From positions 1,178,001 to 1,242,000 of the forward strand of contig NZ_CP108055.1 of NCBI RefSeq assembly GCF_036174265.1: 64,000 nt of DNA. Reading direction: 5' to 3'. Position 1 is the first letter of the stretch. Each line of letters starts with the position of its first letter. Source of the DNA: Streptomyces sp. NBC_00285 (lineage in GTDB: Bacteria > Actinomycetota > Actinomycetes > Streptomycetales > Streptomycetaceae). Made by a program: the position numbers and the translations under genes. This document shows positions 13,201 to 22,805 of this stretch, in pieces. The notes below the pieces were generated by a model. The model did no database searches. It saw only the letters and a list, made by a program, of their open reading frames with translations, and had not been told where the DNA came from.

Positions 13201-16200
13201 CCAGGTCGTCGGCCCGCGCGTCCAGTGCGCGGTACGTCAGTGAGTTGTGGGCGTCGGTCACGGCGACGGCTTCCGGTGTCTCGACCGCCCGCTCCTCGAA
13301 CATCCGGGGGAACGTCATGTCGGGGACGTCCCGCGCGGTGTCGGTCAGGTCGGACAGCAGACATCGCCGTTCCTCGGGGTCGAGGACGTCGAGGTCGCCG
13401 ATGGCCCGGTCCGGTTCGGCGAGTGCGGCCCGCAGCAGCCGTTCCAGACGTGCGGCCAGGTCCTCGGCGGTTCGTCGGTCGAAGAGGTCGGCGCTGTACT
13501 GGAGGGTGCCCTCGATGCCGTTCGCCGTGCCGTCGGGCGTCCGGTGTTCGGCGAGGTTGAGGGTGAGGTCGATCTTGGTCGTGCCGGTCTCCACGTGGAC
13601 GGCGCGGTCATGCAGGCCGGGCAGGTCGAGACGCCATGACGCGGTCGGGCGGAAGGCGAGCATCACCTGGAACAGCGGGTGCCTGGCCGGCGAGCGGAAC
13701 GGGTTGAGCGCCTCGACGAGCTGCTCGAACGGCAGGTCCTGATGGGCGTGGGCGGCCAGGTCGGTCTCGCGCACCCGGCCGAGGAGTTCCCGGAAGGTCG
13801 GCTCGCCCGAGGTGTCGGTGCGCAGCACGAGGGTGTTCACGAAGCAGCCGACCAGGTCGTCCAGGGCCTCGTCGGTGCGGCCCGCGACCGGTGTGCCGAG
13901 TGGGATGTCGGTGCCCGCTCCCACCCTGGTCAGCAGGGCGGCGAGTGCGGCCTGGACGGCCATGAACACCGTCGCGCCCTGGCCGGCGGCGAGGTCGCGC
14001 AGTCGCCGGTGCAGGTCCGCGTCCCAGTGGACGGCGATGTCGCCGCCCCGGTGCGTGGCCCGTGCCGGGCGGGGGCGGTCGACGGGCAGCTCAAGCTCGT
14101 CCGGCAGGTCGGCGAGGACGCCGCGCCAGTGGGCGAGCTGCCGGTCCCGGTCGACGGCGATGAGGTCCCGTTGCCTGCGCGCGTAGTCCGTGTAGCGGAT
14201 GGGGAGCGGCGCCCAGTCGGGGGCCGTGCCGGCGAGCCTCGACCGGTAGGCGGTGGCCAGGTCGCTCAGGAGCGGCTGGAGGGACCAGCCGTCGGCGGCG
14301 ATGTGATGCAGCACGAGCAGCAGGACGTGGTCCGTGGGCGCCTTGTCGTCCTCACCCTCGGCGCTGAGGGTGAGGAGGTGGGCGCGGAGGGGTATGTCGG
14401 TGGCGAGCCGGAACTCCCTCGATGCCAACTCGGCAGCCATGGAGGGGAGTTCGTCCTCAGTCACGTGCGAGACGTGCAACTGCGGGGCTGCCCCGTCCAG
14501 CAGCCGCGGACGCGGAGTGCCCTCGGTGTCGGGGTAGACGGTCCGCAGGATCTCGTGCCTGGCGCAGACGTCGGCCAGAGCAGCGCGCAGGGCGTCCTGG
14601 TCCAGGGGTGCGCCGGTCAGCCGAACGGCGAGAGGTACGTGGTAGGCGGCGCCGGTCGGCTCGGCGCGGTGCAGGAACCACAGGCGCCGTTGGGCGGAGG
14701 ACAGCGGGGCGTCGCCGTCCTCCGTGCTCCTGAGCGGACGAGGCACCGGACGGGCACGTTCGGCGGAGGCGACGAGGCGGGCCAGGGCCGCCGCGTTCGG
14801 GGCCTCGAAGACGTCCCGCAGGCCGAGGTCGGCGCCCAGCGTGGTGCGGATGCGGTGGACGAGCCGCAGGGCCAACAGGGAGTGGCCGCCGAGGGCGAAG
14901 AAGTCGTCCCGGATGCCGACGGCGGACAGACCGAGCACATCGGCGATCAGGGTGCACAGCAGTTCTTCGTGGGCGGTGCGCGCGCCTCGGGCGAGGTCCC
15001 TGGGGGTGTGCACCGGCGCGGGCAGCGCCGCACGGTCCACCTTGCCGTTGACGGTCAGCGGCAGCCGGTCCAGGAGCACGACGGCGGACGGCACCAGGTG
15101 GGCGGGCAGATGCGCGGCCAGGTGGTCGCGCAGCGCCGCTGCCTCCGTCTCCGTGCCGGGAACAGCGGTGGCGTAGGCGACGAGGCCGCGGTCACCGGGC
15201 CGGTCCTCGCGGACCACGGCGACGGCGTGCTCGACGTCCGGGTGCGCGGCGAGGGCCGCCTCGACCTCCGCCGGTTCGACGCGGAAGCCGCGGAGCTTGA
15301 CCTGGTCGTCGGCCCGTCCGTGGAAGGTGAGTTCACGGTCCGGTGTCAGCCGGACGCGGTCCCCCGTGCGGTACATCCGCTCGCCGGGCGGCCCGAACGG
15401 GTCGGCGACGAACCGTTCCGCGCTGGCGCCCGGACGGCCGAGGTAGCCGCGGGCGACGCCGGCCCCGGCGACGTACAACTCCCCCAGCGTGCCGGGCGGG
15501 ACCGGGCGAAGGGCGCCGTCGAGGACGTAGGCGCGCATGCCGTCGAGGGGGCGGCCGATGGGGAGCGGGTCCGGCACCGGCTGGGCGCCGGGGCAGGGGC
15601 GGGTGGTGGCGAAGGTGGTGGTCTCGGTGGGGCCGTAGCCGTTGGTGACGGTCAGGCCGGGGCAGGCGTCCAGTGCCCTGCGGACGGCGCCTGCCGGCAC
15701 GGTGTCGCCGCCGGCCCAGACCTGGCGCAGACCCGTGAAGCAGCCCGGGTCCTCCTCCGCCACGAGCCGGAACAGCCCCGCCGTCAGCCACAGCGCGGTC
15801 AGCCCGTGACGGTGCGTCAGCCGGGTGATCGACGCCGCGTCCACGTCCTCGTCGGGGCCCGCCACCACGGCCGTGCCGCCGGCGAGGAGAGGGACCCACA
15901 GCTCGTAGGTGGAGGCGTCGAACGCGATCGGCGAGTGGACGAGGACCCGTGTGTGCGCGCCGTCCGCGAAGGAACTGTCCGTCGCGAGGGCGGTGACGTC
16001 CCGGTGGGTGACGGCCACGCCCTTGGGGGTGCCGGTGGACCCGGAGGTGTGGCTGACGTAGGCCAACTGCGCGGGGTGGAGGGGGAGATCGGGGCCGGTG
16101 TCCGGTTCGGCGGCGAGCGACGGCAGGTCGTCGACGACGATCACCTCGGCGTCGTACGACTGTGCCGTCCCGTCCGTCCGGAATGCCGCCGCCGTCGTCC

Positions 16201-18031
16201 CGTCCGTCAGCAGGACCGCCGCCGCCGTCGACTCGAGGGTTCGGTGGGTGCGGGCGGCGGGGGCGCTGGGGTCGAGGCCGACGTAGGCGCCGCCTGCCTT
16301 GAGGACGGCGAGGAGGGCGGTGACCAGGTGTTCGGAACGTCGCATGAGGACGGCGACGCGGTCCTCCGGGCGGACACCGAGGCGCAGCAGACGGTGCGCG
16401 AGGCGGTTGGCGCGGGCATCCAACTGGGCGTAGGTGAGGGCCTGTTCACCGCAGAGGACGGCCGTCTTCGTGGGTGTCGCCGCGACCTGGGCGGCGAAGA
16501 GGGCGGGTACGGTTCCCGCCGCCGTACGGGGTGCCGGACCAGCGAGTCCGGCCGCCGCGGACTCCTCGGGCAGTGTCACCTCCACCCGGCCGACGGGGGT
16601 GCCGGGGCCGAGTACGGCGGCCGCGAAACGTTCCGCGAAGTGAGTGAACCGGCGGTGGTGGGCGGCGAGTTCGGAGTCCGTGTAGCAGGCGGTGCTCGCG
16701 TCCAGGTCGATGCGGATGCCGTTGTCGTCGCCACGCTCGTAGACGTTGACGGCGAGGTCCTCGACCGGGCCGGTGGACAGGTTGTGGCGTGTGGTCCGGT
16801 GCCCGGCGAACCTCAACTCCGGCCCGAACGCCATGATGTTGACGACCGGACCGAAGAACCTGCGGTCGCCGCCGGGCCAGTTCAGTTCGCGGCGCAGTTC
16901 CTCGCCCCGGTGGCGCTGGTGCGCGAGCAGGTCGCGGGTGACGGCCGCGGCCTGGCGTACGAGGTCGTGGGCGGCGGTGTCGGGGCGTACGGACAGCCGC
17001 AGCGGGAGGACGTTGGAGGCCATGCCGGGGGTGGCGCGCTCGGTGTCGCTCTCGCGGGCGGTGACGGCGAGGCCGAGGACGATGTCCCTGGCTCCGGTGA
17101 GCCGGTGCAGATAGGCGGCGGTCGCCGCGATCAGGACGCGCGACCAGCGAGTGCCGGCGCGGGCGGCGGCCGCGTGCACCAAGTCGCCTGCCCCGTCGGC
17201 GAGATGGCCGGTCCTGCGCAGGAACCCGTCGGTCACCCGGGGCGGCCGACCGGAGAGGCCGACCGGGTCGGGGCGGTCGGCGCAGGCCGCGGCCCAGTGC
17301 TCGCGGTCCTGTGCGTGCCGGTCATCGGCGTGGTGGGCCTCGTCCGCGGCGATCAGGGGGGCGAGGGGCGACTCGGGCAGGGTGTGCGCGGTGCCCGTGA
17401 CGAGTGCCGTGTAGGTGTCGGCGACCCGGGACGCGATGAGGGAGCAGCTGAATCCGTCGACGGCGATGTGGTGGTAGCAGTGGTACCAGATCCAGTGCTC
17501 GTCGCCGAGCAGGAGCACCGCGTACCGGAACAGCGGGGCCCGTTCCAGCTCGAAGGGCTCCGCGAAGTCGTTCTCCCGCCAGGCCTCGGCGGCAGCACCG
17601 GGGTCTGCCGAGTCCCTGAGGTCGACGACGGTCAACTCCCAGGCGGGGTCGGGCTCGACGATCTGGTGGACCGTCTCGCCGTCCGCCGTGAAGCGGGTCC
17701 GCAGGGTCTCGGTCGCCGCGACGACCCTGCACAGGGCGGTACGGAAGCGGTCGACGTCCAACGGACCGTGGACCTCGGTGTACTCACCGACGTTGTAGGC
17801 GGATCCGGCGGCGGCGTCCAGTCGCTGGCCGAACCACATCGAACGCTGGGCGGCGGACAGGCCGAGCGGGCGTGCGAGGGCGGACGGATCGGTGCCCCGC
17901 GCATCGGCGGGCGCAGCCGACCCCGGTGCGGGTGCGGGGCCATGAAGCTCGGCCGGGTGGACAGCAGACGCAGCCTGCTGGACAGGCGCGGAAAGCTCGG
18001 AGGCACGCGTAGGCGCGGCAGGGTCGGTCAT
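10232..18031 (-). CDS. NRPS, two modules C-A(Val-like)-T-C-A(Asp/Asn-like)-T-E
   Basis: A 2599-residue synthetase, first NRPS of this operon. Rough domains: Ala/Pro-rich N-terminus 1-54, C 55-480 ([19 protein letters not shown] at 187-193, EntF-like), A 500-990, T 1010-1080 (LGGHSLLAL), C 1100-1530 ([11 protein letters not shown]-like), A 1560-2050, T 2065-2135 (LGGDSITS), E 2150-2590 ([16 protein letters not shown]). First A code D-A-Y-W-W-G-G-T-F is valine-like. Second code D-A-T-K-M-G-H-V-G belongs to the Asp/Asn group, in which Lys278 contacts an acidic side chain. The N-terminal C domain needs an acyl or aminoacyl donor from another protein, not in the window. I chose the ATG at 18031 because it overlaps the upstream stop as ATGA and removes a 105-residue low-complexity extension. 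Confidence 0.97.
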   Translation of the reverse strand: MTDPAAPTRASELSAPVQQAASAVHPAELHGPAPAPGSAAPADARGTDPSALARPLGLSAAQRSMWFGQRLDAAAGSAYNVGEYTEVHGPLDVDRFRTALCRVVAATETLRTRFTADGETVHQIVEPDPAWELTVVDLRDSADPGAAAEAWRENDFAEPFELERAPLFRYAVLLLGDEHWIWYHCYHHIAVDGFSCSLIASRVADTYTALVTGTAHTLPESPLAPLIAADEAHHADDRHAQDREHWAAACADRPDPVGLSGRPPRVTDGFLRRTGHLADGAGDLVHAAAARAGTRWSRVLIAATAAYLHRLTGARDIVLGLAVTARESDTERATPGMASNVLPLRLSVRPDTAAHDLVRQAAAVTRDLLAHQRHRGEELRRELNWPGGDRRFFGPVVNIMAFGPELRFAGHRTTRHNLSTGPVEDLAVNVYERGDDNGIRIDLDASTACYTDSELAAHHRRFTHFAERFAAAVLGPGTPVGRVEVTLPEESAAAGLAGPAPRTAAGTVPALFAAQVAATPTKTAVLCGEQALTYAQLDARANRLAHRLLRLGVRPEDRVAVLMRRSEHLVTALLAVLKAGGAYVGLDPSAPAARTHRTLESTAAAVLLTDGTTAAAFRTDGTAQSYDAEVIVVDDLPSLAAEPDTGPDLPLHPAQLAYVSHTSGSTGTPKGVAVTHRDVTALATDSSFADGAHTRVLVHSPIAFDASTYELWVPLLAGGTAVVAGPDEDVDAASITRLTHRHGLTALWLTAGLFRLVAEEDPGCFTGLRQVWAGGDTVPAGAVRRALDACPGLTVTNGYGPTETTTFATTRPCPGAQPVPDPLPIGRPLDGMRAYVLDGALRPVPPGTLGELYVAGAGVARGYLGRPGASAERFVADPFGPPGERMYRTGDRVRLTPDRELTFHGRADDQVKLRGFRVEPAEVEAALAAHPDVEHAVAVVREDRPGDRGLVAYATAVPGTETEAAALRDHLAAHLPAHLVPSAVVLLDRLPLTVNGKVDRAALPAPVHTPRDLARGARTAHEELLCTLIADVLGLSAVGIRDDFFALGGHSLLALRLVHRIRTTLGADLGLRDVFEAPNAAALARLVASAERARPVPRPLRSTEDGDAPLSSAQRRLWFLHRAEPTGAAYHVPLAVRLTGAPLDQDALRAALADVCARHEILRTVYPDTEGTPRPRLLDGAAPQLHVSHVTEDELPSMAAELASREFRLATDIPLRAHLLTLSAEGEDDKAPTDHVLLLVLHHIAADGWSLQPLLSDLATAYRSRLAGTAPDWAPLPIRYTDYARRQRDLIAVDRDRQLAHWRGVLADLPDELELPVDRPRPARATHRGGDIAVHWDADLHRRLRDLAAGQGATVFMAVQAALAALLTRVGAGTDIPLGTPVAGRTDEALDDLVGCFVNTLVLRTDTSGEPTFRELLGRVRETDLAAHAHQDLPFEQLVEALNPFRSPARHPLFQVMLAFRPTASWRLDLPGLHDRAVHVETGTTKIDLTLNLAEHRTPDGTANGIEGTLQYSADLFDRRTAEDLAARLERLLRAALAEPDRAIGDLDVLDPEERRCLLSDLTDTARDVPDMTFPRMFEERAVETPEAVAVTDAHNSLTYRALDARADDLARVLVMHGAGPGRVVAFGLPRSVDVAVAVLAVLKAGAAYLPLDPEHPAERTAYVLSDADPVCVIARETVDTARPHVSPDATPTDATRPDAADELPKARPTDPAYLIYTSGTTGRPKGVVVEHRSLTTYVARCVEAYPSLRGTSLLHATMTFDATVTTLHGALAIGGRVHIAAFHEAGATGLAGGYSFLKATPSHLPLLPALPHDLSPTGEFMLGGEALVGEALREWRRDHPDIRLVNHYGPTELTVGCTDHRIEPGEDLPSGPVPVGRPMWNTRAYVLDTRLNLVPPGVEGELYVAGDHVARGYWKRPGLTSERFVADPFGPPGERMYRTGDLAVRRTDGVLELRGRADGQLKIRGLRIEPGEVEGALTGHPVVTQAAVVVREDLPGVRRLVGYVVGAGADDLDDIRAHAARRLPAHMVPETLVPLDVLPMTSNGKLDRPALPAPASCSETAGGREPRTPQEVTLRGLFAEALGLEVTEVGLDTGFFDLGGDSITSIHLVSRALAAGLRLTPRDVFEQRTVAGLAAVAAAAPAVTPAAQDAPTGELPLPPALRRLIERGGPVDAFSQSILLVTPQDADEQRLAAALQAVIDHHDALRMRLGSDGTAVIPPPGSLDATGLLERVTALDLHRPAPRLAPERGELVRAVWCDAGPGRRGRLLLTIHHLAVDAVSWRILRTDLAAAWRGDTLTPKGTSFRAWAHLLQRQSVSRETELDLWRGVLADPSPLPAVRPTDLVGQMRHLTRELPTTGLLTTVPAAFHAGPEDVLLAALAAAYARLRDRPALLLDIERHGREEIADGVDPTRTVGWFTGVVPVRLDLRGLDLGDPAQLLKAVKEHLRAAPDHGLGHGMLRHLNPGTAAVLAELPSPQIGFNYLGRGTPGTDTPWSTAPEALPGPALGVAHDSAQPVAHGLEITVVADAEGTLTATWSWVPRLWNEDEVRALADGWFQALATYEGTGADGGHTPSDVPLVSLSQAEIDELEAEFASEWR

Positions 18032-19317
18032 CGAACGGCCCCGGCAGCCGCGACACCCGTCAGTCGGCGTTCGACGTGCTCGGCCACGCAGCGTGCTCCC
18101 GACTCGCCGCCCGGCCAGGTGACGCGGAGCCAGGGTTCGGCGGGCACCAGGGCCAGGTCCTTGGCCTGGCGTGCGCGGCCGCCACCGGTGATGTTGAGGA
18201 GCACGAGTTCGTCCGGGCGGACCTGTCCGTCGCGCACGGCCTCCGCGAGCGCGGCCACGGCCACGCCCGCGCCGGGTTCTATGTCGATGCCCTCGGTCTC
18301 CTCGAAGAGGGCCATGGCGGTCAGCGCGGCTTCGTTGCCGGTACATCGGACGCGGCCCCCGCTCTCCTCCAGGGCGTCCCGCACCCCGCCCCGGACGGCG
18401 AACGGCGGGCGCCGGTTGGTGAGTTCGCGGGCCAGCGGTTCGAGTTCACGGCTCGCGGGCGGCTGTCCGCCGTGGCACCATGCCTCGTACAGGGCGGCGA
18501 ACGGCTCGTTCTGGCACATCAGCAGCCGCGGCAGGCGTTCGCCGGTGGCGCGGATCCGACGGGCCGCCTCGTGGGCCCCGATGGCGCCGGTACCGCTGCC
18601 CACGGCCTGCACATAGACCTGCGGGAGCCGTCCGATGGCCTCGGCAGCGGCGAGCATGACTGTGCCGAGTCCGTCGCGGCGGCCGACGTTGCGCGCGCCG
18701 CCCTCCGCGTGGTGGCCGGGCATGCGGACGAGGAGGTCGGCGCAGGCGATGGTGTCGCTGTAGGTGGCGGCGCCGTCCAGGGCGACGATGCGGACGCAGG
18801 GGTCGAGCGCGGCGGGGAAGCGCATCCGCTCCAGGGCCGGGGCGGGCACCACGAGCAGACACGGGACCCGGTACCGGGTGGCTGCCCACGCGAAGGCGGC
18901 GGCGGTGTTCCCGGCGGAGGGAATCACCAGGAGCGGCGGGTTCGCGGGCAGTCGGCCGAGGACCGTGTAGGCCTCGAGGTCCTTGAACGTACAGGTGGGC
19001 AACTGCGCCCCGCGCTCGGGCCAGTGACCGTTGAACGCCACCCACAGCCGGTTCAGGCCCAGCAGCCGGCCGAGCCGGTCCGCCGGGTACACCACCGGTC
19101 CGGGAACTCCGGGGAAGGTACGCGCCACGGGCAGCAGCGAGGCGTGGCGGAACAGTCCGGTGTCGCTCGCGGTGTACGTCCCGTGGTACTCGGTGCGCAG
19201 GAACGCGGGTTCCTGGCACGCACGGCAGTCGAGCATGAGTCCGTCGTCCTCGTAGCGGGTTCCGCATGAAGAGCAGACAACCGTGTAGTGACGTGTTCCC
19301 GGGAGCGCTCGGGACAT
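18028..19317 (-). CDS. cysteate synthase / threonine synthase-like PLP enzyme
   Basis: A fold-type II PLP enzyme of 429 residues. The N-terminus has a zinc-ribbon-like pattern (CSSCG then CRAC). The PLP lysine is in TCTFKDLEA, the phosphate-binding loop is probably GSGTG, and [10 protein letters not shown] lies between. The ribbon followed by LRTEY, GLFRH and a WPERGA stretch resembles, from memory, archaeal cysteate synthases (O-phosphoserine plus sulfite to cysteate) more than actinobacterial threonine synthase, which is shorter and lacks the ribbon. First gene of the NRPS operon and overlapping the next by ATGA, so it probably makes a building block: cysteate, another beta-substituted alanine, or threonine for the Thr module. 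The ATG at 19317 has GGAAAG nine bases upstream; a TTG at 19356 is the weaker alternative. The exact reaction is not determinable here. Confidence 0.85.
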   Translation of the reverse strand: MSRALPGTRHYTVVCSSCGTRYEDDGLMLDCRACQEPAFLRTEYHGTYTASDTGLFRHASLLPVARTFPGVPGPVVYPADRLGRLLGLNRLWVAFNGHWPERGAQLPTCTFKDLEAYTVLGRLPANPPLLVIPSAGNTAAAFAWAATRYRVPCLLVVPAPALERMRFPAALDPCVRIVALDGAATYSDTIACADLLVRMPGHHAEGGARNVGRRDGLGTVMLAAAEAIGRLPQVYVQAVGSGTGAIGAHEAARRIRATGERLPRLLMCQNEPFAALYEAWCHGGQPPASRELEPLARELTNRRPPFAVRGGVRDALEESGGRVRCTGNEAALTAMALFEETEGIDIEPGAGVAVAALAEAVRDGQVRPDELVLLNITGGGRARQAKDLALVPAEPWLRVTWPGGESGARCVAEHVERRLTGVAAAGAVR

Positions 19318-19557
19318 TTTCGCTCGCTTTCCGAAGTGCCGGGTCTGGCGGGTCAATTGGAACCCGGGCCGTCGGAATCACAGGCGACTGGAAAGTGATC
19401 CTTCGGTAACACCTGGCTTACACGTACGTCAGCGCGTTCAACCTGTTGAACACGGATCTCGTTGTTTGACTGCGCTTCATCCGAGCTCTCCTGCACGGCA
19501 GTTGGGAAACCGGACAGCATCCATGGCGAAAAGCCCCTCAAGAAAGGACGTCGGGCC
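19318..19557. promoter_or_regulatory. divergent control region of NRPS and 2-oxoacid dehydrogenase operons
   Basis: A 240-bp gap between two divergent operons. It holds a perfect 16-bp inverted repeat, GTTCAACCTGTTGAAC (19436-19451, arms of 7 with a 2-bp centre), and ACGTACGT at 19422-19429. A TTGACT box (19466-19471) points toward the plus-strand genes but has no convincing -10 partner. The palindrome is a candidate operator acting on both operons; no regulator gene is adjacent. Confidence 0.5.
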
Positions 19558-20655
19558 ATGGGAGATACGCCGATGCATAAGGAACCCGCAGAATGGGTAG
19601 ACCCTTCGTTCTGGCTGCCTTCCCAGGTTCCGGTTTCCTTTTTGCAGGAATGGAAAAAGGGCGGGGCGCCTGCTGCCGAACTCCTCCTGAAGGCGTACCG
19701 CGGAATGGTTGTCGGGCGCCGGTTCGACCAGCAGGCGACGGCGCTGGCCCGGCAGGGGCGGCTCGCGGTCCATCCCTCCAGCCTCGGCCAGGAGGCCTGT
19801 CAGGTCGGCGCGGCCCTCGCTCTGCGCGCGACCGACTGGCTGTTCCCCACCTACCGGGACTGCGTCGCGCTGATCAGCCGCGGCATCGACCCCGTGGAGA
19901 CGCTCACTCTGCTGCGCGGTGACGCCCACTGCGGCTACGACCCCGCGCGCCACCGCACGGCACCGCAGTGCACCCCGCTGGCCACCCATGCGGCGCACGC
20001 CGTCGGACTGGCCCACGGCGAGCGTCTCAAGGGCGCGGACACGGTCGCCCTGGCGCTGGTCGGCGACGGCGCCACCAGCGAGGGCGACTTCCACGAGGCC
20101 GTGAACCTGGCCGGGGTGCTGCACGCGCCGGTGGTGTTCCTGATCCAGAACAACCGGTACGCCATCTCCGTGCCGCTGTCCGCCCAGAGTGCCGCGCCGG
20201 CGCTGGCGTACAAGGGGATCGGTTACGGCGTCCGCGCGGAGCAGGTGGACGGCAACGACGCAGCCGCCGTCCTCTCGGTGCTGACCGCCGCCGTGGAGGA
20301 CGCGCGCGCCGGCAGCGGGCCCTGGCTGATCGAGGCGCACACCTACCGGGTGGGACCGCACACCAGCGCCGACGACCCGTCCCGATACCGTACGGCCGCC
20401 GAGGAGGAGCACTGGCGTGCCCGGGACCCGCTCACCCGCCTGGAGGCCGCGCTGCGCGACCGGGGCCTGTTGAGCGACGCGGACGTCACCACCGTGGCGG
20501 AGGAGGCCGAAGCGTACGCGGCGGGCGTGCGCGAACGGCTGGCGGCGGCTCCCGAGAGCGACCCCACGACCTTGCTCGACCATGTCTTCGCCTCCCCCAC
20601 CCCCCAGCTGCTCGCCCAACGCGAAGCACTGCACATCGAGTTGGAAAGGCGCTGA
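19558..20655 (+). CDS. branched-chain 2-oxoacid dehydrogenase E1 alpha subunit
   Basis: Thiamine-diphosphate-dependent E1 alpha subunit, 365 residues, which with E1 beta decarboxylates a 2-oxoacid and acylates the E2 lipoyl group. The ThDP motif begins GDGATSEGDF and ends about 28 residues later in QNN. The phosphorylation-loop region reads GPHTSADDPSRYR, closer to branched-chain than to pyruvate dehydrogenases. Expected substrates are the oxoacids of Val, Ile and Leu, giving isobutyryl-, 2-methylbutyryl- and isovaleryl-CoA. I chose the ATG at 19558 because AAAGGA lies upstream and the protein then begins like its relatives; an earlier in-frame ATG at 19462 would add an unrelated leader. The stop precedes the next ATG by one base, so the two subunits are made together. 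Confidence 0.93.
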   Translation: MGDTPMHKEPAEWVDPSFWLPSQVPVSFLQEWKKGGAPAAELLLKAYRGMVVGRRFDQQATALARQGRLAVHPSSLGQEACQVGAALALRATDWLFPTYRDCVALISRGIDPVETLTLLRGDAHCGYDPARHRTAPQCTPLATHAAHAVGLAHGERLKGADTVALALVGDGATSEGDFHEAVNLAGVLHAPVVFLIQNNRYAISVPLSAQSAAPALAYKGIGYGVRAEQVDGNDAAAVLSVLTAAVEDARAGSGPWLIEAHTYRVGPHTSADDPSRYRTAAEEEHWRARDPLTRLEAALRDRGLLSDADVTTVAEEAEAYAAGVRERLAAAPESDPTTLLDHVFASPTPQLLAQREALHIELERR

Positions 20656-20656
20656 G

Positions 20657-22690
20657 ATGGCGCAGGCTCTCGAACATGCCACGACGGCACAGTCCCTGAA
20701 GCCGACATCGATGGCCCAGGCCCTCAACACCGCCCTGCGCGACGCGCTCGCCGGGGACGAACGCGTCCTGGTCTTCGGGGAGGACGTCGGCCGTCTCGGC
20801 GGCGTCTTCCGGGTCACCGACGGGCTCGCGGACGCGTTCGGCGAACGGCGCTGCTTCGACACCCCGGTCAGCGAGGCCGGTATCGCCGGTCTCGCGATCG
20901 GGCTGGCGATGGCGGGCTTCCGGCCCGTGGTGGAGATGCAGTTCGACGCGTTCGCCTACCCGGCCTTCGAGCAGATCGCCTCGCACATGGCCAAGATGCG
21001 CAACCGCACCCGGGGCCGGCTCGCACTGCCGATCGTGGTGCGCATCCCCTACGGCGGCGGGATCGGCGCGGTCGAGCACCACAGTGACTCCAGCGAGGCG
21101 TACTACGCGCACACGGCCGGCCTGAAGGTGGTGACTCCGGCGACCGCGGCGGACGCCTACTCCCTGCTGCGCGAGGCGATCGACGACCCGGATCCGGTGA
21201 TCTTCCTGGAGCCGAAGCGGCACTACTGGACGAAGGAGGAGACCGAACTCCCCGCCCGCACCGAGCCGTTCGGCACCGCGGCGATACGCCGCCCCGGCAC
21301 CGACGCCACCCTGGTCGCCTACGGCCCCTCGGTCTCCCTCGCCCTTGAGGCCGCCGCACAGGCCGCCACGGACGGCCTGGATGTCGAGGTGGTGGATCTG
21401 CGCACCCTGGTCCCGCTGGACGACCGTACGCTCACCGAGTCCGTCCGGCGCACCGGCCGCTGTCTGGTGGTCCACGAGGCTCAGGGATTCGCCGGTGTCG
21501 GCGCGGAGCTCGCGGCGTTGGTGCAGGAGCGGTGTTTCGACGCCCTGCGCGCACCGGTGTTGCGCGTCACGGGCCTGGACATCCCCTATCCCCCGCCGCT
21601 CCTTGAGGGCGCGCACCTGCCGGACGTGCCGCGCGTGCTCGCCGGACTGCGTCGGCTGGCGGGTGTCGACGGACGTACCGTCGCCCGTCCCGCCCCGCCC
21701 TCACCCGGGCACACCTTCACCCTCCCCGACCTTGGTGAGGGTCTGACGGACGCCGAACTCCTGGAGTGGAAGGTTGCGGTGGGCGACACCGTCGCCCATG
21801 ACCAGGTGGTCGCCGAGGTCGAGACGGCCAAGTCCGTGGTGACACTGCCCAGTCCGTTTGCGGGAACGGTGACTGCCCTGCACTGCCCGGCCGGTGAGGC
21901 CGTACGGGTGGGTGCAGCGCTGCTCACCGTGGCGCCGGCCGAGTACGGTTCGGGTGCGGTGCTGACGGGATACGGGACGCGAGCGCCGGAGCGCCGGCCC
22001 CCTGCGCATGCCGGGCGGGACACGGCAGTTGACGACTCCGAGGTCCGCGTGCCGATGGCCGCCGCGGCGGAGAAGTTCCTCCGGGCCCACCGTGACATCC
22101 CCGCGGTGACGATCTGGGCGGACGTGGACGCCACCGGTCTGCTCGCCGAACGCGCCTCCCGCGGGACGGGGTTGCTGGCACTACTGGCCCGATCCTGTCT
22201 CACCGGGCTCGCCGCGTTCCCGGAGTTCAACTCCCGGGTCGACAGCGACCGCGGGGAGATCGTGCGTCTTGCCCGGGTGCACCTCGGTTTCGCCGCGCAG
22301 ACACCGAAGGGCCTGGTCGTGCCCGTCGTACGGGACGCGGACCGGCTGTCCCTCGACGCGCTCGCGGCGGAACTGCGGCGCCTCACCGACCTGGCCCGGC
22401 GGGACGCCCTGCCTGCCGGGCACCGCACCGGGAGCACGTTCACCCTCAACAACTACGGAGTCCTCGACGTCGACGGTGCCACACCGGTCCTCAACCACCC
22501 GCAGGTGGCGATGGTCGGTGTGGGCCGGGTCACCGACCGCCCGTGGGCGGTGGACGGCCGCGTCGAGGTACGCAAGATCGTCACGCTGTCCCTGACCTTC
22601 GACCACCGCGTCTGCGACGGCGGCACGGCGGCGGGCTTCCTGCGCCACGTGGCCGACGCGGTGGAGTGCGGGTCGGCGGGCTCGAGCTGA
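20657..22690 (+). CDS. fused 2-oxoacid dehydrogenase E1 beta - lipoyl - E2 acyltransferase
   Basis: A single 677-residue protein joining parts normally encoded by two genes. Residues 1-335 are E1 beta (GEDVGRLGGVF, PVSEAGIAG, GIGAVEHHSD). Residues 350-425 are a biotinyl/lipoyl domain with the lipoyl lysine in VETAKSV near 391. Residues 465-675 are the E2 acyltransferase with active-site histidine in DHRVCDGG near 650. Between lipoyl and catalytic domains I see only a short linker (about 430-465) and no peripheral-subunit-binding domain, the roughly 35-residue unit that normally holds E1 and E3. Covalent attachment of E1 beta could replace E1 binding, but E3 docking is unexplained and no E3 gene is nearby. 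AGG-rich ribosome site GGAAAGG lies seven bases before the ATG. The transferase probably makes branched short-chain acyl-CoAs. Confidence 0.93.
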   Translation: MAQALEHATTAQSLKPTSMAQALNTALRDALAGDERVLVFGEDVGRLGGVFRVTDGLADAFGERRCFDTPVSEAGIAGLAIGLAMAGFRPVVEMQFDAFAYPAFEQIASHMAKMRNRTRGRLALPIVVRIPYGGGIGAVEHHSDSSEAYYAHTAGLKVVTPATAADAYSLLREAIDDPDPVIFLEPKRHYWTKEETELPARTEPFGTAAIRRPGTDATLVAYGPSVSLALEAAAQAATDGLDVEVVDLRTLVPLDDRTLTESVRRTGRCLVVHEAQGFAGVGAELAALVQERCFDALRAPVLRVTGLDIPYPPPLLEGAHLPDVPRVLAGLRRLAGVDGRTVARPAPPSPGHTFTLPDLGEGLTDAELLEWKVAVGDTVAHDQVVAEVETAKSVVTLPSPFAGTVTALHCPAGEAVRVGAALLTVAPAEYGSGAVLTGYGTRAPERRPPAHAGRDTAVDDSEVRVPMAAAAEKFLRAHRDIPAVTIWADVDATGLLAERASRGTGLLALLARSCLTGLAAFPEFNSRVDSDRGEIVRLARVHLGFAAQTPKGLVVPVVRDADRLSLDALAAELRRLTDLARRDALPAGHRTGSTFTLNNYGVLDVDGATPVLNHPQVAMVGVGRVTDRPWAVDGRVEVRKIVTLSLTFDHRVCDGGTAAGFLRHVADAVECGSAGSS

Positions 22691-22805
22691 TCGGCTGCCC
22701 TCCCATGTCCCGGGAACAGCGTGCGGCGCCGCCCGGGCTCCGGCGCGATGACGTTGCCGCCCGCACCCCGGGTGCCGTCGGCGTGCCGATCCACGGCAGT
22801 CCCCC

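Noticed and set aside
4560..15300. Recurring near-identical stretches within the NRPS genes
   Set aside because: These are the conserved A-domain core motifs (A7/A8) in successive modules, not a mobile or repeat element.
18032..18346. A 105-residue N-terminal extension of the first NRPS
   Set aside because: Arg/Gly-rich and lies in another frame of the PLP enzyme gene; the ATGA overlap at 18028-18031 is a better start.
13679..18616. A 1645-codon open frame on the plus strand across the first NRPS
   Set aside because: It is antisense to clear NRPS domains and its composition (Gly/Val/Arg/Glu without motifs) is the usual mirror of high-GC coding DNA.
18028..19317. Plain threonine synthase annotation
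   Set aside because: Kept only as an alternative: the N-terminal zinc-ribbon-like cysteines and [15 protein letters not shown] region seem closer to cysteate synthase, though this needs a profile search.
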